Shown in pieces: positions 41,152 to 49,828 of a DNA stretch of 64,000 nucleotides. Position 1 is the first letter of the stretch. Each line of letters opens with the position of its first letter. The notes under the pieces are model-generated. The model was not told where the DNA came from and made no database searches. It worked only from the letters and a program-made list of their open reading frames with translations. This DNA comes from Glutamicibacter sp002979865 (lineage in GTDB: Bacteria; Actinomycetota; Actinomycetes; Actinomycetales; Micrococcaceae), in the NCBI RefSeq assembly GCF_050030965.1, contig NZ_CP188297.1, forward strand, positions 372,001 through 436,000. Reading direction: 5' to 3'. Made by a program: the position numbers and the translations under genes.

Positions 41152-41712
41152 ATGTCAGACCAGAAGTCCTTGCTCGTCTTTGCGCATGCAGACGAAGCCG
41201 TAGCCTTTGCAGATGTAGAGCACCTGATTTCTGGTGTTGGCAAGGTCAATGCGTCGGTAGCCTTGGCTGGCGCGCTTGCTGAAGGCAACATCGAAAACGT
41301 CGTCGTGCTTGGCACCGCTGGCGTTGTTGGCCATGCCGGTGAAGACCGCCCGAGCTTGGACACCATTTACCAGATCACCAAACTGATCCAGCATGATTTC
41401 CCGCTGCCATCGGCAGATGTGGATCCTACCGGTGCCATCCTTCTTCCTGATCTCCAGGTCACCATGGCTACCGGCGATGTGTTCGTCTCGAATGACGAGC
41501 AGCGTATCCACATCAACTCCTTGGGCGCCTCGTTGGTCGATATGGAGGGCTACGCCTACGCAAGCATTTGCCAGCGCTTCAACGTGCCGCTGCAGATCTT
41601 CAAGATCCCTTCCGATTACGCGGATGATTCGGCGTCGATCGACGAATGGGATGACATCGCCAAGCAGAAGAGCGTCCAGCTGCGCGAGTTCTACGACAAG
41701 CACCTGGGGTAG
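41152..41712 (+). CDS. mtnN: MTA/SAH nucleosidase-like protein
   Basis: Predicted to remove adenine from S-adenosylhomocysteine, giving the LuxS substrate S-ribosylhomocysteine. It has the nucleoside phosphorylase fold (SGVGKVNASVALA, VVVLGTAGVVG) and the nucleosidase-type motif LVDMEGYAYA. The catalytic Asp is in KIPSDYADDSA. At 186 residues it is shorter than E. coli Pfs (232), lacking some N-terminal strands, so it is a compact actinobacterial variant. The ATG at 41152 has AGAGGGGA upstream. Confidence 0.82.
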   Translation: MSDQKSLLVFAHADEAVAFADVEHLISGVGKVNASVALAGALAEGNIENVVVLGTAGVVGHAGEDRPSLDTIYQITKLIQHDFPLPSADVDPTGAILLPDLQVTMATGDVFVSNDEQRIHINSLGASLVDMEGYAYASICQRFNVPLQIFKIPSDYADDSASIDEWDDIAKQKSVQLREFYDKHLG

Positions 41713-41786
41713 CAGGCTGCCGTCGGGACCTTCCACCGAAGGTTGGCACTAGAATCGGTACACCAGTTTCGAACGGAGAATGTTCC

Positions 41787-42659
41787 ATGACAGCGCAGGC
41801 AAAACCACACGTCAGTGCAGCAGAGCTCTCCATGCCCCGCCACCACCAGCTGATCGTTTCGCTTTTCGGAATGCATGCCCGACAGCACGGCGGTGCCCTG
41901 CAAGTGGCAGCAATCATTTCCCTGATGCAGGATGTGGGAGTCGAGCCCGCGGGCACTCGTTCTTCGATTTCCCGGTTGAAGAAGCGCGGCATCATCGAAA
42001 GCGTGCAAGTCCGCGGTCGCAACGGATATACGTTGTCCGAATCTGTGCTGACCACTTTCGCCGAAGGCGACGAGCGGATTTTCCATCCACGCCGCGCAAC
42101 GGCAGAAGACCGCTGGCTGTTGGCAACCTTCACGGTCCCCGAAACCCAGCGCAACATCCGGCACAAGATCCGTTCCGCCCTGGTGCGCATGGGCTTCGGT
42201 TCGGTGGTCCCCGGACTCTGGATAGCCCCGGAACACGCCAAGGACCCGGCCCTGGCCTACTTCGCGCGCCATGGCTTGGACCAATACTTCGAGTTCTTCC
42301 TGGCCGAGCACATCGGCGGCGCGCAGCTGCGCGAGAACCTGGATTCCTGGTGGGATCTAGGGACCTTGGAGGCAATGTACTCCGAATTCCTGAAGGAGAA
42401 CCAGGGACGGCTGGAATTCTGGAAGGAACACGCCGGCACGCAGCATAGCCCGGAGGTCGATGCCCAAGGCTTCGCGGACCACCTGATCCTGCTCACCCAG
42501 TGGCGCCGCTTCCCCTATTCCGATCCCGGGCTGCCGGCCGAGCTGCTCCCGGAGAATTGGCACGCGCTGAAAGCCGAAGCTCTGTTCATGGACCTGCATA
42601 CGCTGCTGTCCCCACTGGCTTCCCGGCATGTGCAGCGGGTGATCGGCGAGCAACGCTGA
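41787..42659 (+). CDS. PaaX-family transcriptional regulator (first of two)
   Basis: 290 residues. The N-terminal PaaX winged helix (QLIVSLFGMHARQHGG, GVEPAGTRSSISRLKKRGIIES) and the C-terminal PaaX domain (DERWLLATFTVPETQRNIRHKIRSAL-like stretch; LTQWRRFPYSDPGLPAELLPENW) are clear. PaaX repressors release DNA on binding aryl-CoA thioesters, such as phenylacetyl-CoA in E. coli. A catabolic cluster that makes an aryl-CoA starts 640 bases downstream, so this protein probably senses that thioester. Similar in layout to the second copy at 60305-61186. Confidence 0.9.
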   Translation: MTAQAKPHVSAAELSMPRHHQLIVSLFGMHARQHGGALQVAAIISLMQDVGVEPAGTRSSISRLKKRGIIESVQVRGRNGYTLSESVLTTFAEGDERIFHPRRATAEDRWLLATFTVPETQRNIRHKIRSALVRMGFGSVVPGLWIAPEHAKDPALAYFARHGLDQYFEFFLAEHIGGAQLRENLDSWWDLGTLEAMYSEFLKENQGRLEFWKEHAGTQHSPEVDAQGFADHLILLTQWRRFPYSDPGLPAELLPENWHALKAEALFMDLHTLLSPLASRHVQRVIGEQR

Positions 42660-42681
42660 TCCTTGCACCTAGACCGATAGA

Positions 42682-42719
42682 AACAGGGCTGCGAAACCAA
42701 TTGGTTTCGCAGCCCTGTT
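42682..42719. terminator. Bidirectional terminator between paaX-like and ridA-like genes
   Basis: Perfect 38-base palindrome: 19-bp arms 42682-42700 and 42701-42719 with no spacer, so 2-4 bases must unpair as the loop. It lies between convergent genes. Confidence 0.85.
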
Positions 42720-42732
42720 CCGCGTCTTGGGG

Positions 42733-43152
42733 CTAGCGGCGGTCTTGGATGACGGCAACGCCCTGGATTTCGATCAAGGCTTCCTGCTGCCACAGGCGGC
42801 TGACCCCGATCCCTGCCATTGCAGGATATTCCGATCCGGCCATTTCCCGCCACAGGCGCCCGATTTCCCTGCCATGGGCCATGTAATCATCCACATCGGT
42901 GAGGTAGATGGTCACGCTGGTCAGATCCTCCGGGCGGCCGCCGGCTTCAACCAAGGTGGTCAGCACGTTTGAGAAGGCCTGCTTGAACTGTTCCACGATG
43001 CCGCCGGGCACGATGTTCATGTCCTTGTCCAGGGCGGTCTGCCCGCCGAGGTAGACCGTGTCCCCCGCCTTGATCCCGTGGGCATAGCCAGAGGGCTTCG
43101 CCATGGATGCCGGGTTGATTGTCTCGTTGCGATGCAGCTTGGTCTCAGTCAT
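42733..43152 (-). CDS. RidA-family protein, candidate enamine/imine deaminase
   Basis: 139 residues of the RidA (YjgF/UK114) trimer fold: GDTVYLGGQTALD, QFKQAFSNVLTTLVEAGG and YLTDVDDYMAHGREIGRLWREM. Archetypal RidA hydrolyses 2-aminoacrylate-type enamines to ketones and ammonia and carries an Arg near the end of the fold (RVEIEAIA-type); here the stretch reads ALIEIQGVAVI, without that Arg, so the substrate probably differs (Rid1-7 or catabolic subgroup). Divergent from the FAH hydrolase gene. In this cluster it may deaminate the amino-enone produced from 2-aminobenzoyl-CoA; that is inference. Confidence 0.8.
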   Translation of the reverse strand: MTETKLHRNETINPASMAKPSGYAHGIKAGDTVYLGGQTALDKDMNIVPGGIVEQFKQAFSNVLTTLVEAGGRPEDLTSVTIYLTDVDDYMAHGREIGRLWREMAGSEYPAMAGIGVSRLWQQEALIEIQGVAVIQDRR

Positions 43153-43208
43153 TTCCTACTCCTTGTACCGGGTGCATGAAATTTGCCCCAATTGGCTCTA
43201 GCGCCATC

Positions 43209-43223
43209 TTTGTGATGCGTGCT
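43209..43223. promoter_or_regulatory. PaaX-like operator between the ridA-like and FAH hydrolase genes
   Basis: TTTGTGATGCGTGCT matches 13 of 15 positions of the E. coli PaaX site WWTRTGATTCGYGWT as I recall it. It lies in the 145-base divergent control region, 75 bases before the plus-strand start. A second short repeat, TTTAC/GTAAA around 43233-43251, is nearby. Confidence 0.45.
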
Positions 43224-43297
43224 ACATTGAGTTTACGTGACGGCGGTAAAAAAGTCGACACATAGATTTTCGCCCAACCGACAAGGGGAACCCACCC

Positions 43298-44158
43298 ATG
43301 AAACTCGCAACGATCAGCGCCGGAGGGAAGAACTTGGCCGCAATCCAGACCGAGCGGGGCTACTTGCCCCTGCCGGCTGGCGATCTCAACGAGTTCCTCA
43401 AGCACCGGGACTGGAAAGCCATCGCATCCAAGGTCCTGGAATCCGGCGCCTTAAGCGAGCTCGTCCCCTCGGATCAAGCACGACTACTCAACCCGTTGCC
43501 AGCGCCGGCCAAGGTGATCTGCTGCGGGCTGAACTACAGTGATCACATCCTGGAAATGGGACGAGAACTGCCTGATTACCCCACGCTGTTCGCCAAGTAC
43601 GCCGATACCCTGGCTGATCCCGATGCCGAGATATGCAGTGCTTCCTCATCCAATGTGGATTGGGAAGCTGAACTGGCAGTGGTGCTCGGATCAGACGCAT
43701 CTTCGGCATCCCTGGAGGAAGCCCAGGCCGCGATAGCCGGGTACACAGTAGCCAACGACATCTCGATGCGCGACTGGCAGCGCCGGACCTTGCAGTGGTT
43801 CCAGGGCAAGGCCTTCGACGGCACTACTCCCCTAGGCCCCGTGCTGGCCACGGCAGATGAGATCGACCCGGTCGCCGGGGCGGAAGTCATTTGCCGCATC
43901 AACGGCCAGGAAGTCCAACGCGGAAACACCTCGACGCTGGTGTTCTCCGCGGCGCGGCTGGTCAGCTACATTTCCGAATTCACCACCTTGCGTGCCGGGG
44001 ACATCGTGCTGACCGGAACCCCCGGCGGAGTCGGCATGGGCATGGCCCCACCGCGTTTCCTCGCCGACGGGGACCGGCTCGAAACCGAAATCCCGGGCAT
44101 CGGCATCCTGTCCAACAGATTCCGGCTCCGGGTCAACAGCCCGGCCCTATCCCAATGA
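43298..44158 (+). CDS. Fumarylacetoacetate hydrolase-family C-C bond hydrolase
   Basis: 286 residues. The catalytic FAH fold starts near residue 70 (VICCGLNYSDHILEM), with metal ligands expected in DWEAELAVVLG and in the GYTVANDISMRDWQ region, and the terminal GTPGGVGMGMAPPRFLADGD motif. The family cleaves 1,3-diketones and acylpyruvates or hydrates related compounds. First gene of the forward operon (43298-49695) with AAGGGGAA upstream. A role in opening the alicyclic ring after dearomatisation is my inference; acylpyruvate hydrolysis is the alternative. Confidence 0.85.
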   Translation: MKLATISAGGKNLAAIQTERGYLPLPAGDLNEFLKHRDWKAIASKVLESGALSELVPSDQARLLNPLPAPAKVICCGLNYSDHILEMGRELPDYPTLFAKYADTLADPDAEICSASSSNVDWEAELAVVLGSDASSASLEEAQAAIAGYTVANDISMRDWQRRTLQWFQGKAFDGTTPLGPVLATADEIDPVAGAEVICRINGQEVQRGNTSTLVFSAARLVSYISEFTTLRAGDIVLTGTPGGVGMGMAPPRFLADGDRLETEIPGIGILSNRFRLRVNSPALSQ

Positions 44159-44199
44159 CCTGCAGCAATATCCCGCTATCGAAAATGAAGGAGCACACC

Positions 44200-44682
44200 A
44201 TGACCGAAACACCCATGACCTACCGCACCGAAGGCGACAATTCGATCTATGCCTCCGAAAACGGCCAGGTCGTCCCCGTAGTCACCCGAGCAGGATCCGA
44301 GGACACCAATACCGCCCAGTCCGGGGACTGCATCCGCGTCTCGGGCGTCAGCATCCAGCACACGCCCGCCACCAAGATCTGGTTCGGCCAGGTCTCCAAT
44401 GTCCCGGGCTACCGTTCCCTCCCCCACCACCATGGTGAAGCGGAAACCGGCGGCTACGTGCTGCGCGGACACGGCCGGATCTACTACGGCGAGAACTACG
44501 AGCAGTACGCCGACATGAAGGCCGGCGACTGGGTCTTCGTCCCACCGTTCATGCCCCATGTCGAGGCCAACATGTCGGTCACCGAGGAGCTGGTGTGGCT
44601 CACTGCCCGGACCCCGGAGAATATCGTGGTCAATCTCGCTGATGTCGCTGACGAAACCTTGGAAGGATACCGCCGAGCATGA
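44200..44682 (+). CDS. Cupin-domain protein
   Basis: 160 residues, single cupin barrel. The first motif is LPHHHGEAETGGYVLRGHGRIYYG (split: HHH and E ligands) and the second is GDWVFVPPFMPHVEAN, so the usual His-His-Glu-His metal site is complete. The ATG at 44200 has GAAGGAG seven bases upstream. It overlaps tesB by 4 bases. Too small and divergent to be called gentisate dioxygenase. Function in the pathway unknown. Confidence 0.75.
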   Translation: MTETPMTYRTEGDNSIYASENGQVVPVVTRAGSEDTNTAQSGDCIRVSGVSIQHTPATKIWFGQVSNVPGYRSLPHHHGEAETGGYVLRGHGRIYYGENYEQYADMKAGDWVFVPPFMPHVEANMSVTEELVWLTARTPENIVVNLADVADETLEGYRRA

Positions 44683-45569
44683 GCACCACAGCATTGTCCG
44701 CCCAGGTCTTCCTGGATGCCATCAACCTGGCCGAATGCGCTGCGGAGGTCTTCGACCAGGCGTTCACCGCCATCCCTCAGTACGTGCCCTGGCCCAAGGC
44801 CTACGGTGGCGACATGGTTGCCCAGGGTGCCCTTTCGCTGATGAAGTCGGTGGGTGCCGACCGCAGCCTGCACTCCATGCACTCCTACTTCCTGCGGCCA
44901 GTGGATATGCACCAGCCGGTCCGCTACGAGGTGGAGCACCTGCGCGATGGCCGCGGCTATTCCACCCGCCAGGTGCGCGCCTTCCAGAACGGCAAGCCGG
45001 TCTACTGCGCGCTAGGCTCTTTCCACGTTCCGGAAGACGGGGCCGAATTCGCGCTCGATGCCCCCGGCGCTTCGCTGGATCTGGATCCGCAGTCCCTGGC
45101 CAGCGCCGCCGAGGCCCTGCAGGGCGTGGAGGGCGACGCCGCCAAGTACTGGGCCGGCGGCCGCAGCTTCGACATGCGCCATGTTCCCGAAGCCATCTAC
45201 CTTCCCGGCGAGCGCGAAAAGTCCGGCAGCCAAGCGGTCTGGATCCGAGCCTTCTCACCGTTGCCCGATGATGCGGTGATTCAGAAGGCGGCCTTGGCCT
45301 ATGTCTGCGATTACACCATCCTGGAGCCGATCATGCGCGGCCTCGGGCTGAGCTGGGGCGATGAGGGCCTGGTGACCGCCAGCTTGGACCATTCCATGTG
45401 GTTCCATCGCGAGGGGCGCATGGACGACTGGGTGCTTTACGCTCAGGAAGCCATTTCGAGCCAGGACAACCGCGGACTGGCCATCGGGCGCTTCTATGCC
45501 CGCGATGGCAAGCTGCTGGCCACCGTAGCCCAAGAAGGAATGATCCGCCCCGGGCGGAACGCCAACTAG
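44679..45569 (+). CDS. Acyl-CoA thioesterase II (TesB family)
   Basis: 296 residues, double-hotdog TesB fold (PWPKAYGGDMVAQGALSLM, SMHSYFLRPVDMHQPVRYEVEHLRDGRGYSTRQV in stretches; C-terminal SLDHSMWFHREGRMDDWVLY with the usual catalytic Asp region). It hydrolyses acyl- or aroyl-CoA to free acid. ATGA overlap with the cupin gene. In the pathway it could release a dead-end aryl-CoA or the final product acid and recycle CoA. Confidence 0.9.
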   Translation: MSTTALSAQVFLDAINLAECAAEVFDQAFTAIPQYVPWPKAYGGDMVAQGALSLMKSVGADRSLHSMHSYFLRPVDMHQPVRYEVEHLRDGRGYSTRQVRAFQNGKPVYCALGSFHVPEDGAEFALDAPGASLDLDPQSLASAAEALQGVEGDAAKYWAGGRSFDMRHVPEAIYLPGEREKSGSQAVWIRAFSPLPDDAVIQKAALAYVCDYTILEPIMRGLGLSWGDEGLVTASLDHSMWFHREGRMDDWVLYAQEAISSQDNRGLAIGRFYARDGKLLATVAQEGMIRPGRNAN

Positions 45570-45603
45570 GACTTCCCACCGAACCTGCCAACGGAGTTGC
45601 CTT

Positions 45604-47235
45604 ATGGAACTTTCACCTTCTGCACATGTCGATAGCTTTACCCGCGACCATCTTCCATCCCCCGAATTGTGGCCGACGCTGGAATTCACCTTGCCCGAGC
45701 TGCAGTACCCGGACCGGCTCAATGCCGCCGAAGTGCTGATCGACCAGTCCGTCGAGAAGTTCGGCGCCCAGCGCACGGCGCTGCTGGCCCCGGATGGCAC
45801 CAGCCTGAGCTACGGGCAGCTGCTCAAGCGGGCCAACCAGGTAGCCCAGGTGCTGGTCGAGGACTATGGCTTGGTGCCGGGCAACCGGGTAATGCTGCGC
45901 GGTCCGAACAACGCATGGCTGGTAGCTTGCTGGCTCGGAGTGATCAAGGCCGGCGGTGTTGTGGTCACCACGATGGCTGCCCTGCGCGCTGCGGAAATCT
46001 CCAAGCTGGCCACGCTGACCGGCCCGGTGGCGCTAATCACCGACCACCGCTTCGCCGAGGACGCGCTCAAGGCCAGCGGCGGCGGCTATCCGGTCATCAG
46101 CTACGGCGGCACGTCCCGCGACGATCTGGCCCAGCAGGCAGCAGGCAAATCCGGCGAATTCACCGCGGTGGCCACAGCCGCAGATGATGTGGCATTGCTG
46201 GGACCGACTTCGGGAACCACTGGCGTCCCTAAGATCACCATGCATTTCCACCGGGACATCCTGGCCAATGCGGACACTTTTGCCCGCTACATCCTGGAAC
46301 CCACCAAGGACGATGTCTTCGCCGGTTCCCCGCCGCTGGCTTTCACCTTCGGACTGGGCGGGCTAGTGGTCTTCCCCTTCCGCTTCGGCGCCAGCTCGCT
46401 GCTGACCGAACGCGCCACCCCGGTTCAATTGGCCGAGCAGTCCCACGCGGCCGGGGCAACCATCCTGTTCACCGCCCCCACCGCCTACCGGGCCATCTTG
46501 AAGAACGGCAAGGCCGACCTGCTCAGGCCCCTGCGCGTGGCGGTCTCCGCCGGCGAGCACCTGCCTGCCGACACCTGGCACCAGGTCAGGGAGGCAACCG
46601 GGCTGGAACTGGTCAACGGCATCGGTTCCACCGAAATGCTGCACGTGTTCGTCTCCGCCGCCGGCAAGGACATCAAGCCGGGAACCACAGGCAAGGCCAT
46701 TCCCGGTTTCCGCGCCACGGTGCTGGATGCCGAGGGCAACGAAGCCGCGGCCAACGAGCCGGGGCGCCTGGCGGTTATCGGGCCGACCGGCTGCCGCTAT
46801 CTCGATGACCCGAGGCAGCGCAATTACGTCGAAAGCGGCTGGAACATCACCGGGGACATCTTCTCCCGGGACGAGGACGGTTTCTTCACCTACCAGGCGC
46901 GCAGCGACAACATGATCGTCTCTTCCGGATATAACATCGGCGGCCCGGAAGTCGAGCAAGCCCTGGACCAGCATCCCGATGTGCTGGAAAACGCGGTGGT
47001 CGCCCGCCCGGATCCGAACCGCGGATCAATCGTCTGCGCGTTCGTGGTTCTGGTCGAAGGCGCCGAAGCCGATGAGGCGAAGGCCAAGGAATTGCAGGAC
47101 TTCGTCAAAGCCACGATTGCCCCGTACAAGTACCCGCGGGAAATCCGCTTTGTCACCGAGCTGCCTCGAAATCCCAGCGGCAAGCTGCAGCATTTCAAGC
47201 TGCGCGAGGCCTTCAACGGCTCCCCGGTCGCATAA
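45604..47235 (+). CDS. Aryl-CoA ligase, benzoate/2-aminobenzoate type
   Basis: 543-residue adenylate-forming enzyme that activates an aromatic acid with ATP and CoA. P-loop-like motif GPTSGTTGVPKITMHFHRD, A4/A5 region ILFTAPTAYRAIL and NGIGSTEMLHVF, hinge FTYQARSDNMIVSSGYNIGGPEVE and catalytic Lys in NPSGKLQHF. The MHFHRD and IGSTEMLH patterns are those of the benzoate-CoA/2-aminobenzoate-CoA ligase group rather than 4-coumarate or fatty-acid ligases. The next gene is a fused monooxygenase/reductase, matching the anthranilate-CoA pathway of Azoarcus evansii and plasmid pAL1 of Arthrobacter nitroguajacolicus Rü61a. Salicylate is a possible alternative substrate. Confidence 0.85.
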   Translation: MELSPSAHVDSFTRDHLPSPELWPTLEFTLPELQYPDRLNAAEVLIDQSVEKFGAQRTALLAPDGTSLSYGQLLKRANQVAQVLVEDYGLVPGNRVMLRGPNNAWLVACWLGVIKAGGVVVTTMAALRAAEISKLATLTGPVALITDHRFAEDALKASGGGYPVISYGGTSRDDLAQQAAGKSGEFTAVATAADDVALLGPTSGTTGVPKITMHFHRDILANADTFARYILEPTKDDVFAGSPPLAFTFGLGGLVVFPFRFGASSLLTERATPVQLAEQSHAAGATILFTAPTAYRAILKNGKADLLRPLRVAVSAGEHLPADTWHQVREATGLELVNGIGSTEMLHVFVSAAGKDIKPGTTGKAIPGFRATVLDAEGNEAAANEPGRLAVIGPTGCRYLDDPRQRNYVESGWNITGDIFSRDEDGFFTYQARSDNMIVSSGYNIGGPEVEQALDQHPDVLENAVVARPDPNRGSIVCAFVVLVEGAEADEAKAKELQDFVKATIAPYKYPREIRFVTELPRNPSGKLQHFKLREAFNGSPVA

Positions 47236-47298
47236 ACTCCCCAGATATTTTTCGGGCCCCGGCCCAATCGCCCTCCGGGGCTGATGAAAGGACACACC

Positions 47299-49695
47299 AT
47301 GAAGATTGCAGTTATCGGCGGCGGCCCTGGCGGCCTGTACTTCGCGGCTCTGATGAAGCAGCTGGATGAGAACCACGATGTCACCGTGTGGGAACGCAAT
47401 GCCGCATCGGACACCTTCGGCTTCGGCGTGGTGTTCTCCGATGAGACCCTGGGCGGCATCGGCAACGCCGATCCGGTGGTGGCCGAATACATGTCCCGGC
47501 GCTTCGCCCGCTGGAGCGATATCGACATCCACTTCCGCGGCCAGATGCACACCGTGGGCGGCCAGGGCTTCGCGGCCATGAGCCGCAAGGAACTGCTCCA
47601 GCTGCTGCAGCGCCGCTGCATCGAACTGGGCGTGGATGTGCGCTTCTCCACCGTTGCCCCGGATGTGGAGCAGCTGGCGGACGAGTACGACCTGGTGCTG
47701 GCCGCTGACGGGCTGAACTCCGCGGTGCGAACCAAGTACGCGGACTCCTTCAAGCCCTCCCTTGATCCGCGGACCTCGAAGTACATGTGGCTGGGCACCG
47801 ACCAGGTCTTCGAGGCCTTCAAGTTCTTTGTCAAGGAAACCGATGCCGGAACCATGCAGATCCACGGCTACCCGTACTCGGACGAGGGTTCGACCTTCAT
47901 CGTGGAAATGCACGAAGACGTCTGGCGTGCGGCCGGATTCGACGAGACCGAGGACGAGGTCTTCGGCCCGGGCGTGAGCGACCAGAAGTCGGTGGACAAG
48001 GTGGCCGGGATCTTCGCCGAGGAACTGGCCGGATACCAGGTGCTGACTAACAACTCCAAGTGGATCAACTTCACCACGGTGCGCAACGAGAACTGGCGCC
48101 ATGGGAACATCGTCCTGCTGGGCGATGCCGCGCACACTGCCCACTTCTCCATCGGCTCGGGCACCAAGCTGGCCATGGAGGACGCTCTGGCCCTGGCTGC
48201 CTGCCTGCATGAGCATGCCGAGGTTGATTCGGCGCTGGCCGCCTACGAGACCGAGCGCCGCCCAGTGGTCGAATCCACCCAGCGCGCGGCCCAGGCCTCG
48301 CTGGAATGGTTCGAGAACATCGGGCAGTACAAGGACCAGGACCCGGTGCAGTTCTGCTTCAACTTGCTCACCCGCTCCCGGCGCATCACCTACGAGAACC
48401 TGAAGCTGCGGGATACCGGATTCGCTCAGCAGGTCGATGAGAACTTCGCCCGGCTCAACGCTTCGCCTTCCGTTGCACCGGCGATGTTCCAGCCGCATAG
48501 GCTCGGCAACACCGAGCTGGCCAACCGCGTGGTGGTTTCGTCCATGGACATGTACTCGGCCACCGACGGGGTGCCCGGGGACTTCCACCTGGTCCATCTG
48601 GGCTCCAAGGCCATGGGAGGGGCCGGGCTGGTGATGACCGAAATGGTCTGCGTTTCCGATATCGGCCGCATCACCCCGGGCTGCACTGGCCTGTACACCG
48701 ATGAGCAGGCCGCTGCCTGGAAGCGCGTGACCGACTACGTGCACGGAAATTCGAACGCCAAGATCGGCGCCCAGCTCGGCCACTCGGGTCGCAAGGGCTC
48801 GACGAAGCTGATGTGGGAAGGCATCGACCAGCCGCTGCAAGAAGGCAACTGGGATGTGCTCGCCCCCAGCGCACTGCCCTATGGCGAAGGCTGCCATGTG
48901 CCGGTGGAAATGGACCGTGCGCAGATGGACGAGGTGCGCGAGCAGTTCGCCGCCGCAGCACGCCGCGCCGATGAGGCAGGATTCGACGTGCTGGAAGTGC
49001 ATATGGCCCACGGCTACTTGCTCTCTTCCTTCCTTTCGCCGCTGTCCAATCAGCGCACCGACGAATACGGCGGAGGCTTGGAGAACCGGCTGCGCTACCC
49101 GCTTGAGGTCCTGGATGCGGTCCGCGAAGCATGGCCGGCAAGCAAGACCATCGGCGTGCGCATCTCGGCTACCGACTGGTCGCCAGGCGGGAATACCGAA
49201 GAAGATGCCGTGGACATCGCCCGGGCCTTCATCGCCCACGGCGCCCAGTTCATCGATGTCTCGTCGGGGCAGATCGTGAAGGACGAGAAGCCGGCTTTCG
49301 GGCGCAGCTACCAGACGCCATTCGCCGACAGGATCCGCAACCAGGTCGCCGCCGAGGCAGGGGTCTCGGTGATCGCGGTGGGTGCGGTGTCCTCCTACGA
49401 CGACGTGAACTCGATCCTGCTGGCAGGCCGCGCGGATCTGGTGGCGCTGGGACGCACCCACCTGTACAACCCGCAGTGGACCTTGCAGGCAGCCGCCGAG
49501 CAGGACTATACCGGTGACGGCGCCACCTGGCCGCTGCCTTTCAAGGCCGGACGCCGCAAGCCGCCCGCCGCCCGCACCGACGCGGTCCGCCCGCGGCTCT
49601 CGCTGGTTCGGGAAGCCGAGGAGCAGGAACAAACGCACCTGCGCTGGATTCCGGCCAGGAAATCCGAAACCTCCAATTTGGTAACCAGCGCTTAG
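47299..49695 (+). CDS. Fused flavin monooxygenase/Old Yellow Enzyme (2-aminobenzoyl-CoA monooxygenase/reductase or salicylyl-CoA 5-hydroxylase type)
   Basis: 798 residues with two flavoprotein domains. Residues 1-390 form an aromatic hydroxylase: FAD loop AVIGGGPGGLYFAALM and GDAAHTAHFSIGSGTKLAMEDALALA. Residues about 400-780 form an Old Yellow Enzyme barrel with FMN (VVVSSMDMYSATDG, IGAQLGHSGRKG, VHMAHGYLLSSFLSP, QRTDEYGG). In A. evansii this fusion hydroxylates 2-aminobenzoyl-CoA at C5 and reduces the ring to 2-amino-5-oxocyclohex-1-enecarboxyl-CoA. Homologues acting on salicylyl-CoA stop at gentisyl-CoA. No gentisate dioxygenase is seen nearby, favouring the dearomatising route. ATG at 47299 with AAGGA upstream. 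Confidence 0.87.
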   Translation: MKIAVIGGGPGGLYFAALMKQLDENHDVTVWERNAASDTFGFGVVFSDETLGGIGNADPVVAEYMSRRFARWSDIDIHFRGQMHTVGGQGFAAMSRKELLQLLQRRCIELGVDVRFSTVAPDVEQLADEYDLVLAADGLNSAVRTKYADSFKPSLDPRTSKYMWLGTDQVFEAFKFFVKETDAGTMQIHGYPYSDEGSTFIVEMHEDVWRAAGFDETEDEVFGPGVSDQKSVDKVAGIFAEELAGYQVLTNNSKWINFTTVRNENWRHGNIVLLGDAAHTAHFSIGSGTKLAMEDALALAACLHEHAEVDSALAAYETERRPVVESTQRAAQASLEWFENIGQYKDQDPVQFCFNLLTRSRRITYENLKLRDTGFAQQVDENFARLNASPSVAPAMFQPHRLGNTELANRVVVSSMDMYSATDGVPGDFHLVHLGSKAMGGAGLVMTEMVCVSDIGRITPGCTGLYTDEQAAAWKRVTDYVHGNSNAKIGAQLGHSGRKGSTKLMWEGIDQPLQEGNWDVLAPSALPYGEGCHVPVEMDRAQMDEVREQFAAAARRADEAGFDVLEVHMAHGYLLSSFLSPLSNQRTDEYGGGLENRLRYPLEVLDAVREAWPASKTIGVRISATDWSPGGNTEEDAVDIARAFIAHGAQFIDVSSGQIVKDEKPAFGRSYQTPFADRIRNQVAAEAGVSVIAVGAVSSYDDVNSILLAGRADLVALGRTHLYNPQWTLQAAAEQDYTGDGATWPLPFKAGRRKPPAARTDAVRPRLSLVREAEEQEQTHLRWIPARKSETSNLVTSA

Positions 49696-49706
49696 CTGTT
49701 GCTGCC

Positions 49707-49751
49707 AGCCGCAGGATTGGCGGCCCAGTTTGGGCTGCCGATCCTGCGGCT
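49707..49751 (+). terminator. Terminator of the aryl-CoA operon
   Basis: Inverted repeat AGCCGCAGGAT / ATCCTGCGGCT with an additional inner pairing, followed by TTTTT. It starts 12 bases after the stop of the fused oxygenase and closes the forward operon. Confidence 0.85.
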
Positions 49752-49828
49752 TTTTGCCGGGCACGGGAACCGCTTGGCGGCTCGGCTCGGATCCCAAATC
49801 GGCCACCAAACCACCTTTGGATAATTCA

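Noticed and set aside
41766..41783. Possible LexA box upstream of the first paaX-like gene (CGAAC ... GTTCC)
   Set aside because: Spacing between half sites is 7 instead of 4 bases and it overlaps the ribosome site.
43298..49695. Gentisate pathway as the role of the forward operon
   Set aside because: FAH hydrolase, cupin and a salicylyl-CoA-hydroxylase-like protein would fit, but the cupins are too small and unlike gentisate 1,2-dioxygenase and no maleylpyruvate isomerase is seen. Kept only as an alternative.
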